A stretch of 64,000 nt of DNA from Paenibacillus_G elgii_A (GCA_042219835.1 JBHJMN010000022.1:31969-95968), one strand, 5' to 3'. Counted from the stretch's first letter, positions 40,868 to 49,534 are shown. Translations and numbers: made by a program. The notes: generated by a model from the letters alone, not told the origin.

Positions 40868-42079
40868 CTACCTCGATGCCGGTACCGTGGATGGTCGGGA
40901 AACGCTGAACAACCGGTCGAAGTGCCGCATCAATGCCTCAAGAGGGCCGGTGGGAAGCCGAGCGATCAACCACCCCGTCACCAGTGTTACGATTGCGACA
41001 AGCAGGTCACCGAATGGAACTTCCCCGAAACCAAACTCGATCCCCGCCAGTCTGAGAACCCATATCACCACGAACTGAGCTGCATACATCGTCAACGCCA
41101 CACGTCCGACTGCCGCGAAAGGAATTAACACAGCAGAGGTCTTCCTCGGTACGAGACATGCCAGTCCCAGCACCAGGAAAGCAGCTCCCATCCCTGTCAG
41201 CGTCTGGAACGTCGACGCACTATGCGGAGCTGTCCAGAGAAGACTGTTCCACAGCGGTGGTTCCGTGTTAAGCGGCCAGATTGCGTACGGGTCCGGCGGC
41301 TGGGCGCCGACGGTGCCCAGAACCTTTATGAGCCACTCTTCGAAGGAACGGCTCAGTCCGGGAAGAACGAAGGCACCCAGCATCCTGCCGATGAGGAACA
41401 TGATCGCTCCGCCGCCCGCGAGCGAGAGTGCGTTACGCGTCTTGGTGATGTCGAGGCGCCCGATCGCCATACCGGCGACGAAAACGGGGGCGAGCGCGAG
41501 CGCGGACATCGGGCCTCCCGCAATATCATTAAGAAGGGATGCTCCCGACAGGACGCTCCCTCCGAGAACCATTAGCGGCGGGCACACCACGACCAGAACT
41601 GCTGCTGTCGCAACGTGCACACGGGTCGAACGACGCACCAGTATCAACCCCAGCACGAACAGTGCCGCATAGGCGGGCAAGATCACCCCGAACGGGGTAT
41701 TCAGCATGATGAGGAGATACCCAATAACATCGATGAACACCGCGCGAGCGAGCATTCGCGCCCGGAACACGGTCGTCTCCGTTCCCTGATCCATCATGCG
41801 TCGCGCCATGATCGAGTAGGAGATACCGCCACAGAGCACAAATAGCAGTGTCGTGTTCCCAGAGACGATCGAAGCATTCTTCTCAGTCAACGCGAAGTGC
41901 TGCAAAAACATACCTATGACCGCCAACCCCCGCGCTGCATCAAGCGCTGCAAGACGCCTCGTCCCCCGCGAATTCCTCCGTTCGGTCTTCAGCCTTTCGG
42001 CAGAGTCCGGGGTCTTGATACTTGCTCCCTCTTCATATTCTCTGACGGACCCATCCGGCAGTTTGATACGGTTTGACAA
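40868..42079 (-). CDS. DUF1624/DUF418-like membrane protein with a ThrRS-like N-terminal tag
   Basis: About 403 residues from TTG 42079 (AGGAGG nine bases upstream). Residues ~45-400 form a polytopic membrane protein with about ten helices, beginning RLAALDAARGLAVIGMFLQHF as in heparan-acetyltransferase-like DUF1624/DUF418 proteins, and ending with a DUF418-type GPLEALMRHFDRLFS. The first 20 residues, MSNRIKLPDGSVREYEEGAS, instead read like the start of threonyl-tRNA synthetase (its TGS domain). The gene therefore seems to have taken its translation start from a thrS gene. It is divergent from a two-component system and shares its mirrored operator. A role in envelope acyl-group transfer is inference. 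Confidence 0.72.
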   Translation of the reverse strand: MSNRIKLPDGSVREYEEGASIKTPDSAERLKTERRNSRGTRRLAALDAARGLAVIGMFLQHFALTEKNASIVSGNTTLLFVLCGGISYSIMARRMMDQGTETTVFRARMLARAVFIDVIGYLLIMLNTPFGVILPAYAALFVLGLILVRRSTRVHVATAAVLVVVCPPLMVLGGSVLSGASLLNDIAGGPMSALALAPVFVAGMAIGRLDITKTRNALSLAGGGAIMFLIGRMLGAFVLPGLSRSFEEWLIKVLGTVGAQPPDPYAIWPLNTEPPLWNSLLWTAPHSASTFQTLTGMGAAFLVLGLACLVPRKTSAVLIPFAAVGRVALTMYAAQFVVIWVLRLAGIEFGFGEVPFGDLLVAIVTLVTGWLIARLPTGPLEALMRHFDRLFSVSRPSTVPASR

Positions 42080-42155
42080 CTTTCCATTCCTCCTCAAAAA
42101 GTTTATGGCTCTACGTGTTCCATCAAAATCCTTGACAGTGTACGGGAGATGTAAT

Positions 42156-42218
42156 GCTATATTCCAATATAGCGTGGAGATGTCGCTAAAGTTTGATCAA
42201 CATGTAAACAAAATGTCA
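42156..42218 (-). promoter_or_regulatory. Promoter and four-half-site operator, left copy
   Basis: On the minus strand, TGACAT (42218), TTACAT (42207), TCAAAC (42196) and CGACAT (42185) start every 11 bases. Eight bases after the last is TATATT (42171-42166), the probable -10, inside the palindrome GCTATATT-CC-AATATAGC. The spacing is typical of OmpR-type response regulators. It is nearly identical to the copy at 42391-42443 in the opposite direction, and drives the membrane-protein gene. Confidence 0.7.
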
Positions 42219-42240
42219 CAACCGATGGATACCTGTGTAT

Positions 42241-42286
42241 CACAAAAACAACCTTATTCGCGGTTCGATACCCGAAATAAGGTTGT
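42241..42286 (-). terminator. Minus-oriented hairpin between the mirrored promoters
   Basis: On the minus strand, ACAACCTTATT / AATAAGGTTGT with a further CG pair, then TTTTTG. It lies between the divergent promoters and would stop any leftward transcript before it enters the left promoter. No gene ending here was seen. Confidence 0.6.
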
Positions 42287-42390
42287 ACATGAAACTCAAC
42301 TCAATAGGAATTAGATTATTTTTCGTGACATTCTATCTTGGTCTTTGAGTAAGGCTCGCCGATAAAACAAATAATAGGCATCCATCGTTG

Positions 42391-42443
42391 TGACATTTTG
42401 TTTACATGATGGTCAAACTTTAATGACATCTGCCTGCTATATT
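42391..42443 (+). promoter_or_regulatory. Promoter and four-half-site operator, right copy
   Basis: TGACAT (42391), TTACAT (42402), TCAAAC (42413) and TGACAT (42424) at exact 11-base steps, then, eight bases on, TATATT (42438-42443) as -10. There is no good -35, which fits a response-regulator-activated promoter. It reads into the response regulator gene at 42574, implying autoregulation. Confidence 0.72.
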
Positions 42444-42573
42444 AAAATATAACAGTGACATCACCCATTTAGATACATTTGAGGTGTTGCAGGGTTTCCG
42501 ATTTGATTATTCACTAATGAGTCATTAACATTAAATAACGATATAGCGAATTTTACGAGAAAACACGGGGGTT

Positions 42574-43260
42574 ATGATGAATAAAGCTAAAATCCTCATC
42601 ATTGAAGATGATGCACCAATAGCTGATTTATTAACATATGGACTTTCTATAGAAGGGTTTGAAACGCGAGCTACGGCAAATGGAGCCGCGGGAATGATGG
42701 AACTTCAGCAATTTCAACCCGATCTTCTGCTACTTGACTGGATGCTGCCGGACCAAAGCGGGCTGGATATTTGCAAAAAGGTAACCGCTAGTTATAATAT
42801 ACCGATCATGATGATTACCGCGAAATCGGATATCACCGATAAAATACTCGGGCTGGAATTCGGCGCGGATGACTATATTACAAAGCCATTTGATTTACGG
42901 GAGGTTGTTGCTCGGATTCGTACCATCCTCAGAAGGGTAGATCAAGCAAACAAAGGAAAACATACCGAGAGGAAAGCGATTCGGTTTAAACAAATCGAAA
43001 TCATTGTCGAGGAACATCTCGTAAAAAAAGGCAATATTGCCGTTGATTTAACTCCAAAGGAGTTTGATCTGCTCATGACCTTGATTGAACACCGGGGCAA
43101 AACGTTCACGCGTTCGGAACTGCTGGATATTGTATGGGGATACGACTTTGCCGGCGATACTCGAACCGTCGATACCCACATACAAAGGCTTCGCAAGAAG
43201 CTGGATGCTAGCGATCTGATCACTACCGTGTTTGGCATTGGATACAAATTTGAAAAATAG
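42574..43260 (+). CDS. OmpR/PhoB-family response regulator
   Basis: 228 residues. The receiver domain (1-120) has the acidic pair EDD at 11-13, phospho-acceptor Asp55 in LLLLDWMLPD, Thr in MMITAKSD and Lys in YITKPF. The C-terminal winged helix (130-228) has LTPKEFDLLMTLIEHRG, recognition helix TRTVDTHIQRLRKKL and wing TVFGIGYKF. Its kinase is encoded nine bases downstream. Tandem 11-bp-phased half-sites at its own promoter and at the divergent gene are likely its binding sites. The ribosome site is GGGGG; ATG 42577 is an alternative start. Confidence 0.93.
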   Translation: MMNKAKILIIEDDAPIADLLTYGLSIEGFETRATANGAAGMMELQQFQPDLLLLDWMLPDQSGLDICKKVTASYNIPIMMITAKSDITDKILGLEFGADDYITKPFDLREVVARIRTILRRVDQANKGKHTERKAIRFKQIEIIVEEHLVKKGNIAVDLTPKEFDLLMTLIEHRGKTFTRSELLDIVWGYDFAGDTRTVDTHIQRLRKKLDASDLITTVFGIGYKFEK

Positions 43261-43269
43261 GCGGAAAAA

Positions 43270-44736
43270 ATGATCCGAAATATCAGTGTTAAATCTATCG
43301 TAGGTTTTCTTTTGATTTTTTCCTTATCTTTCCTTGTGCTGAATCAAACGGTGAAGGAATCCATCCGGACAAGCAATCAAAAATTAGTGACTTCGGAACT
43401 CGTTGGGCTTAAGAACAACAGCAATGTATACGTACGCCAAGCATTCTTGATTAACCATTTTACAAACAATAAACTTTATTTCAGCCAGATGGCTCAAGAA
43501 ATGGCAAGTGATCTGAATCATGCCACCGGTAGCATCGTTAGCGTTTATACGGTGGAAGGCAAATTGCTGTATTCGTCGGATCAGTCGATGTTTCCGAGCG
43601 AGAAGAACAGCGATTTAAAACAAGCGATAGATGGCAAGACTGCATACAGCATAACCTATGAGCGCAACAAAGCATCCGTCCTTTTTTCTTATCCTGTTGT
43701 TATTGATGGGACAAAGGTCGGGATTTTGCGGTTCTCCAAAGATTTCAGCCTTCTCTATACGCAAAGCGGGCGAGTCTTGGATATCATTTTTTATATCGCG
43801 CTTGCTATTTTTGCTGCAGCATTCTTGTTTTCCTACATTCTCTCCAGACACATTACAATCCCTCTTGTTAAACTGACCCGTATTTCCAATGAGGTGAAAA
43901 ACGGAAATCTGGAAGTGCGCATCCGATTTAACCGTAAAGACGAAATCGGCCGGCTTGCAAATAATTTTAATGACATGATCGATCAGATTAGCCGACAAAT
44001 TGACATTATTAAAAAGGATAGGGACCATCTTCAGACTCTCCATGAGCAGGAGAAACGATTTTTTGACAACATTACACATGAACTTAAAACGCCGTTAACT
44101 TCAATTTTAGGTTATGCGGAGCTCATACGGGAAAAAGGCGAAACGGATCGGCATTTTTTCGATAAGGGAATGAACCACATTATAGAAGAAAGCAGACGCC
44201 TTCATAACATGGTGCTGAAATTGCTTGAAGTTTCCCGGAAAGAATCCATGATATACGAGCCCGAAAAAGTGGATGCGGGGACCGTACTGCAGGACGTTTG
44301 CGAATCGATGGGGATTCGGGCACGGCGCTATAATAAACGGATCACTTCTGAAATCGAAAATTCGTTGTTCGTATACAGTCAGGGGGACAGGCTGCGCCAG
44401 CTTTTTATTAACCTGCTGGATAATGCCATCAAATATAGCTCTTCTCAGGCGGAACTATCCGTGAAGGCACAGCATATAGACGGAAAGGTACGCTTTGTTT
44501 TCAGTAATCCGAGCGAACCTATAGAGCCTGATCAGCTTGCATACTTATTTCGGCCGTTTTATTCGGCAAATCGTCATGCATCGGAAGAAGGCAGCGTTGG
44601 GTTGGGGCTCAGTATTGTGAATTCCATTGTCGACGAGCATGGAGGAACGATCCGTATCGACAGCGAGAATCATCATACGATCGTTACTGTAGAATTTGAA
44701 TACATGAATGATAATAGGATGGATAAGCGACCATGA
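43270..44736 (+). CDS. Membrane sensor histidine kinase
   Basis: 488 residues: TM1 (~9-26), an extracytoplasmic sensor of about 140 residues with PAS/Cache-like features (ATGSIVSVYTVEGKLLYSS), TM2 (~172-193), HAMP (ITIPLVKLTRISNEVKNGNL), HisKA with His270 in FFDNITHELKTPL, and HATPase_c with N box LFINLLDNAIKYS, then G boxes in EEGSVGLGLSIVNSIVDEHGG. It autophosphorylates and passes phosphate to the adjacent regulator. The stimulus is unknown; the lipoprotein coupled to it and the acyltransferase downstream suggest an envelope signal. Confidence 0.93.
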   Translation: MIRNISVKSIVGFLLIFSLSFLVLNQTVKESIRTSNQKLVTSELVGLKNNSNVYVRQAFLINHFTNNKLYFSQMAQEMASDLNHATGSIVSVYTVEGKLLYSSDQSMFPSEKNSDLKQAIDGKTAYSITYERNKASVLFSYPVVIDGTKVGILRFSKDFSLLYTQSGRVLDIIFYIALAIFAAAFLFSYILSRHITIPLVKLTRISNEVKNGNLEVRIRFNRKDEIGRLANNFNDMIDQISRQIDIIKKDRDHLQTLHEQEKRFFDNITHELKTPLTSILGYAELIREKGETDRHFFDKGMNHIIEESRRLHNMVLKLLEVSRKESMIYEPEKVDAGTVLQDVCESMGIRARRYNKRITSEIENSLFVYSQGDRLRQLFINLLDNAIKYSSSQAELSVKAQHIDGKVRFVFSNPSEPIEPDQLAYLFRPFYSANRHASEEGSVGLGLSIVNSIVDEHGGTIRIDSENHHTIVTVEFEYMNDNRMDKRP

Positions 44737-45881
44737 AGAATGCACGTTCCATAGTATCCGCCGGGGCCATTTTGTTTCTGGTCATGGTATTATCGGGTTG
44801 CGGATTATTTGGACCCAAAACGGAGACCATCATTATTCCGAGCGAGGAAGAGGGTCAAAGGGTTGATAAGGACTTTCAACCTTTTCAGGTGAAAAAGATC
44901 TATCGCCTCCCTGAGGAATTTACGAGTGCCGGTCAACTGTTAGGCTGGTCCGGACCCCGTGCCGTAGTTGCTTCGTCCAGAAAAATCAGCACACCCGAGA
45001 GTATGTTCTTGAATCGCTTAACCTATCCGTATGAAAAAAGCGAGTGGATTCCGGGAATAAAAGCAGATTCGCCAAACATAGAGCTGTCCCCTGATGGTAA
45101 AAACCTTAGCGAAATCTCTACGACGGCATCGGGTACGGTATTGAAAATGATATCACTGGAGGATGGAAAGGAGACTGAAATAGCCAAGTTCAGATTCAGC
45201 GAGCAGGTGTTCCCGCAGGATGCTACATGGTCTAATAACAGCAGGTATTTATGCTATCTGGCCATCGATCCTCGTGAAAGGGGAAACGCGAGGATCAGCG
45301 TATACGATATTCATAATCAAACCTCCAAAACTTATCCACTAACGGGTTTGGCCGGAGGAAAGACGCTTATAAAAATCAATGTATCTGACGACGGGCAAAG
45401 CGTGTTGTTGACTACGATGCAATGGGGTCAATCCGGACGAATGAACATGATTATGATGGGTACCGTTAAAGCAAATGCAATTGAGATACAGTACGAACAT
45501 CAGATCGGACGAGAACAGATTGCTTGGGTTAACAATGATCAGTGTGTATTTTCGGGAACAGATGGAACGTTGTACGTATATGATCGACGAAACGGTGAAC
45601 TGTCCGTATTATTGGAAAAGGTAGGGGAATTTGACCTGTCACGCGACAGGAAGAACATTGCCTACTCTTTGTATAATCAAGACACCATTTATGCGGGAAA
45701 AATCCAGGGGAAAAATGTTCTGTTCAATGAACCTGTATACCATGGTTTGATCCCGTCTCAAGTCTTTTGGAGTCCTGATAATAACAGCTTGCTGATTTAC
45801 GGACAAAAATTTTATTCCCCTTCGCAAAATACGCAACCGAATGCCACGGATGGGCAGTCATTGATTATCGAATTTCAATAG
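44733..45881 (+). CDS. Lipoprotein with beta-propeller-like repeats, two-component operon
   Basis: 382 residues. The signal peptide ends in lipobox VLSGC (Cys about 23), so it is anchored outside the membrane. The mature part has TolB/WD-like repeats (PNIELSPDGKNLSEIST, ATWSNNSRYLCYLAID, INVSDDGQSVLLTT, VFWSPDNNSLLIYG). The ATG overlaps the kinase stop by four bases (ATGA), so the three genes are translationally linked. Similar lipoproteins accompany sensor kinases and may modulate signal sensing. The specific function is unknown. Confidence 0.8.
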   Translation: MKNARSIVSAGAILFLVMVLSGCGLFGPKTETIIIPSEEEGQRVDKDFQPFQVKKIYRLPEEFTSAGQLLGWSGPRAVVASSRKISTPESMFLNRLTYPYEKSEWIPGIKADSPNIELSPDGKNLSEISTTASGTVLKMISLEDGKETEIAKFRFSEQVFPQDATWSNNSRYLCYLAIDPRERGNARISVYDIHNQTSKTYPLTGLAGGKTLIKINVSDDGQSVLLTTMQWGQSGRMNMIMMGTVKANAIEIQYEHQIGREQIAWVNNDQCVFSGTDGTLYVYDRRNGELSVLLEKVGEFDLSRDRKNIAYSLYNQDTIYAGKIQGKNVLFNEPVYHGLIPSQVFWSPDNNSLLIYGQKFYSPSQNTQPNATDGQSLIIEFQ

Positions 45882-46138
45882 ATATCGTAAAACCTTATTT
45901 TGGTTATCTAAACCGAACAGAATGAATGGCAACACGAATCCATATGCAAACCCACCGGCCAAACGTTATATGCCTGAATGATGGTCTAAGGGCATTGTCC
46001 GTGATTGCCGTCATTGCCTACCATTTCAATCTCAAATGGGCTCAGGGCGGGCTTCTTGGAGTGGGGATCTTTTTCGTTATATCCGGTTATCTTATCACGG
46101 ATCAAATCATCATGGAGTGGAAACAACACAAGAGACTT

Positions 46139-46828
46139 TTCAGCAGAACGTACACCATCAATGCTGCAAATAACTGACCATAAACGGCGTTCTCTGTTGT
46201 CCCAAACAACGTAGGAATGTTTAAATGCTGCTTAATCCAACGAAAGAATACCTCGATCTGCTAACGAGCTTTGTACATCTGCGCGGTTTGCTCGGCAGTG
46301 ACCTGCATTAGATCTGTGGCGACTCGGATTTCCCGACCTTCAAAGTCCCGAAAGATCACAACACGATGGCGATGTTTAGATCGACATTGGGCTGTTCCAA
46401 GTTGACACGTGATATCATGGATAATTGGCGAATCTTCCTCGATTTGACGACGCAAAGCATGCGGTTTTTCAAGATGAACGTTATCTCTTAACCGAACGAC
46501 GAATGACTGTCCGTTTTCTTTATAGCCATCTAAACGTTCGAGTTTTCCGTAAGCTCTGTCCATAACCATAATGTAGTCCGTATGAGTCAAGTTCTCGCTC
46601 ATCGGCCCGTCATGCTTCGAGCCAATGCTCTCGATGGCCTTCAGTGGCTGAAGATTTTCTGCCTGCAAGGCCACATGTAACGGATGGGATCGTGATACAA
46701 TTTTTCATGAGATCGCCTCTTTCTTGAATCGCTTTGATGGTACAAACGATTCTACAGAAAAGGCGATCTTTTTTCTACCATTTAGTGGCTAATCAACAGG
46801 CTTGGTAACAAAGTTTCGTTTACAGCTC
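46139..46828 (-). mobile_element. IS4-family transposase remnant inside the oatA-like gene
   Basis: On the minus strand, 46674-46261 encodes a DDE-transposase middle part (YIMVMDRAYGKLERLDGY, then FVVRLRDNVHLEKP). After a TAG, which replaces the expected Trp codon, it continues QIEVFFRWIKQHLNIPTLFG up to about 46140. The N-terminal third is missing. At 46705-46772 arms GAGATCGCC / GGCGATCTTTT mark an outer hairpin. Exact ends are uncertain. It is inactive, because it is truncated at both ends and carries a stop. Confidence 0.75.
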
Positions 46829-46944
46829 GTTTTTTGTTCGACATGTTAGGTGGACTTGGGGTGCTTGTATTAATTATTTTGATTTGCCGAACGAATGAGT
46901 ATGACGATTTGCTTTACCGTGGAGGTTTTCTTTATTTATCGTTA

Positions 46945-47300
46945 AGGCTGAGAAGACCCCCTCTAAGGGGGGGGACGAATCAGCATCTTATGTATACGAT
47001 GCGAACATATGTTCTATAATTGTCATGAAATCACCAAAGGAGATAAGTCTCGCATGTTGCATCATAAAGCTTTTCGTTTTCGCATCTACCCTACGGAGGA
47101 GCAAACGACGCTGATCCATCAGACGTTTGGATGCGCTCGCTTTGTCTTTAACCACTTCCTTGCGAGGTGGAACGACACCTTCCAAGAAACAGGCCGAGGC
47201 TTGTCTTACCAGACCTGTGCAAACGGGCTGCCGGCGTTGAAAAAGGTATGGTCTTGGCTCAAGGATGTGGATAGCATTGCTTTGCAATCCGCCGTTCGCA
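46945..47300 (+). mobile_element. IS200/IS605-type remnant with TnpB N-terminus
   Basis: From 47054 (GGAG upstream), MLHHKAFRFRIYPTEEQTTL and GCARFVFNHFLARWNDTF is the N-terminal domain of TnpB/OrfB, the IS605 RNA-guided nuclease. It ends after about 80 residues (IALQSAVR), where the frame runs on into the oatA-like C-terminal piece. The left end has a GC-rich hairpin (CCCCCTCTAAGGGGGG). The RuvC catalytic part and tnpA are absent, so it is dead. Confidence 0.78.
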
Positions 47301-48129
47301 GCTCGAATTCAAATCCTTCACGTAAGCTTGTGTCGAACTGGCAATTTTTCCGTCTAGCCGCTTTATTGCCTATATTCCTGATTCCGACCTTTTGGAGCAT
47401 TTACCTTATGAACCCCAAACCTGAACCCGTCTTAGATGTGTCTGCTAACGCCCAGGAATCCGCGTAGAATGAACAAACACAACCTGCCGAATTTGTTGTC
47501 CAACCTGATGCATTGGAAACTCCATCGGATGAGGTAGGAGAGGCGCTATCCGGAAAAGGGATTACTGCCATCGGAGACTCAGTTATTTTAGATGCTGCCC
47601 CTTTTGTGGAAAAGACGCTTCCGGGGATTGTGATAGATGGTAAGATCGGACGTCAGATGTATCAAGCCGAGGAAGTAGTCAAAAAACTACAGGCAGAAGG
47701 GAAACTGGGGGATCGAGTTATTCTTGAACTCGGAACAAATGGTTCTTTTAATACAGAGAAGTTGCGCTCACTATTGGAACTTCTTGACGATGCGCGACAA
47801 GTTTTTCTAGTGAATGTACCAGTACAGAGAGAATGGCAGGATTCTGTGAACAAGAAGATCGCAGAGGTTGCAAATGAATTTAGCAATGTAACGGTCGTGG
47901 ATTGGTATTCGTCCAGCGAAGGAAAAGACGATTTCTTTTATCATGATGGGGTGCATTTAAAACCCGATGGAGGTCAGTATTACGCCTCATTTCTGGTAAA
48001 AGCCTTAAATACAGCACTTGAAAATTCCCCATAACATGATCAGAAATGGGGAATTCTACATGCTGAAACAATGAAACAGCAGGGCATGAGTACGGGTGTA
48101 TTTTTGCGAATGAAAGGGAGGCAACAATG

Positions 48130-48636
48130 ATGAAAGTGCTCGAAACCGAACGGCTGGTTCTTCGCCACCAGACCGTAGAGGATGCGCCGTTTATTCTGGA
48201 GCTTATGAAAGATCCTTCCTGGATTCGGTACATCGGGGATAAAGGCGTGAAAACACTCGATGACGCGCGGAACTTTATTATAAAAGGACCGCTGGACACG
48301 TATGCCCGCTTGGGGTTCGGATTTTATTTGACGGAATTGAAAGAAGCGGGCTTGCCGATCGGTATCTGCGGATTTGCAAAACGAGATTTCTTAGAGGATG
48401 TCGATGTCGGATATGCTTTTTTACCCGAATTCCGGGGGAAGGGGTACGCCTTCGAGGCGGCTTCCGCCGCGATGGCTTATGCCAGATCCGAACTGGGTCT
48501 CAAACGTATTGCGGCCATCGCCTCTAAAGATAATCATTCGTCGGCCAAGCTATTGGAAAAGCTGGGAATGCGTTTTGAAGGCATGGTCCCATCTGCGGGT
48601 ACGGATGGGGAGGTCTGCCTTTATGCGGTAGGTTAA
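48130..48636 (+). CDS. GNAT-family N-acetyltransferase (RimJ/RimL type)
   Basis: 168 residues. The start segment LETERLVLRHQTVEDAPFI and the acetyl-CoA pyrophosphate loop in EFRGKGYAFEAASAAMAYA (R-G-K-G-Y-A, equivalent to Q/RxxGxG/A) plus GLKRIAAIASKDNHSSAKLLEKLGM are typical of RimJ/RimL-type enzymes, which acetylate protein N-termini or small amines. The substrate is unknown. ATG 48130 is eight bases after GGGAGG, and the ATG at 48127 is the alternative. A lone gene following the broken oatA-like locus, convergent with an SASP gene. Confidence 0.9.
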   Translation: MKVLETERLVLRHQTVEDAPFILELMKDPSWIRYIGDKGVKTLDDARNFIIKGPLDTYARLGFGFYLTELKEAGLPIGICGFAKRDFLEDVDVGYAFLPEFRGKGYAFEAASAAMAYARSELGLKRIAAIASKDNHSSAKLLEKLGMRFEGMVPSAGTDGEVCLYAVG

Positions 48637-48678
48637 ATAGAATGCAATTGATAGTTTTGTTATAATGAATGGCAACGG

Positions 48679-48704
48679 AAAAAGGCGGTTCCGAAGGAGC
48701 CGCC
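48679..48704 (-). terminator. Terminator of the first alpha/beta SASP gene
   Basis: On the minus strand, GGCGGCTCC-TTC-GGAACCGCC (one G-T pair) followed by five T, 24 bases after the SASP stop. Confidence 0.85.
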
Positions 48705-48727
48705 CGGTTAAGTATTGAGGTCGTGCA

Positions 48728-48955
48728 TTATCTTGTGAACTTGCCAGCCAGCTGCTGCTCGGCGATTTGAACCAAACGACGAGTGATGTGTCCCCCGATT
48801 GCTCCGGTATCACGGGTAGCCATGAAGCCATAATAACCGTCTTGAGGAATCTGAATGCCCAGTTCTTGAGCAACTTCATACTTCAACTGCTCCAAAGCTT
48901 GGTTAGCTTGAGGTACGACCAATTGGTTGCTGCTGCGGGATTGTCCTGCGCCCAT
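48728..48955 (-). CDS. Alpha/beta-type small acid-soluble spore protein
   Basis: 75 residues: MGAGQSRSSNQLVVPQANQA, LEQLKYEVAQELGI (containing the GPR protease-type region), and GYYGFMATRDTGAIGGHITRRLV. It is a DNA-coating spore protein that protects DNA from UV and heat and is degraded at germination. ATG 48955 has GGAGG about eight bases upstream. Forespore sigma-G transcription is expected. It is almost identical, in protein and DNA, to the gene at 53061 in the opposite orientation. Confidence 0.95.
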   Translation of the reverse strand: MGAGQSRSSNQLVVPQANQALEQLKYEVAQELGIQIPQDGYYGFMATRDTGAIGGHITRRLVQIAEQQLAGKFTR

Positions 48956-49054
48956 CGATATCACCTCCGTTCACTAGGTAGTATGTTCCATGCGAAAGAA
49001 TATACACGGATTGGAAATTGGTAAATGTGACCACCGAACCGAGGAGGGATTGTC

Positions 49055-49534
49055 TTGGGATTTTTGCTGACGTGCAGCAACTGGTCCTTCGATGCGGACC
49101 TGCAAATCGTACATGCCGACGTTAAACTGGAAATTGACGGCGAAACGCTGATCGACGAACCACTGTGCGTCGACGTGGGGCTTCCGGCGCTGCTGCTCAG
49201 CGTCTATGAAGATGTGGAGCCGTTTCGTTGGGCGCCGGCGGACGAATGGCAGCGAGTGCCGTTTTTCTGCTGCGGCTGCGGCGACCCGGAATGCCGGGCG
49301 TTCTCGTTTATTGTACGGCATAAGGCCGACGGCCGGTTAGAATTTACGGAAGTGGAGGAACGGGAGGGGAGATCCCCCCGTCAACTGGGCACGTACGATA
49401 TCGAACGGTCGGCTTATGCCAAGCAGGTAAAGGTGATCGGGGAGACGTTTTTGCGTTTTGTCGAACATTTGGATTACCGGCCGTATTTTAAGGACACCGT
49501 CAAAACGGTAAAGCAGCAGCTTGCCCGGGACTAG
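49055..49534 (+). CDS. Conserved hypothetical protein with CCGCG-type cysteine cluster
   Basis: 159 residues, TTG start with GAGGAGGG about seven bases upstream. Beta-rich N-terminal half (FDADLQIVHADVKLEIDGE) and a central FFCCGCGDPECRAFSFIV segment, whose clustered Cys could bind zinc. A helical C-terminus closes it (YAKQVKVIGETFLRFVEHL). Cytoplasmic. No named family recalled. It overlaps by three to four bases at its stop with a convergent small gene. Confidence 0.65.
   Translation: MGFLLTCSNWSFDADLQIVHADVKLEIDGETLIDEPLCVDVGLPALLLSVYEDVEPFRWAPADEWQRVPFFCCGCGDPECRAFSFIVRHKADGRLEFTEVEEREGRSPRQLGTYDIERSAYAKQVKVIGETFLRFVEHLDYRPYFKDTVKTVKQQLARD

Larger units (their letters stand above)
45926..48034 (+). 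pseudogene. Broken OatA-like peptidoglycan O-acetyltransferase gene
   Basis: Three separated pieces of one acyltransferase-3/SGNH protein. The start (NDGLRALSVIAVIAYHFN, GVGIFFVISGYLITDQII, to about 46138) is itself frame-disturbed. A middle membrane piece (46829-46943: LFDMLGG.., TNEYDDLLYRGGFLYLSL) and the C-terminal linker plus SGNH domain (about 47300-48034: AIGDSVILDA, LELGTNGSF, YHDGVHLKPDGGQYYASF) follow. An IS4-type remnant and a TnpB remnant sit in the two gaps. A TAG at 47465-47467 further interrupts the last piece, and the centre of the acyltransferase domain is deleted. The protein would have acetylated cell-wall muramic acid, a lysozyme-resistance trait. It lies 44 bases after the lipoprotein gene, probably once in the same operon. 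Confidence 0.85.

Noticed and set aside
42248..42286. Riboswitch in the two-component leader
   Set aside because: The structure lies upstream of the mapped -10 motifs and points leftward, so it is better explained as a terminator-like hairpin.
46945..47467. Functional RNA-guided TnpB nuclease
   Set aside because: Only the N-terminal ~80 residues remain. The RuvC catalytic domain and right-end guide RNA region are missing.
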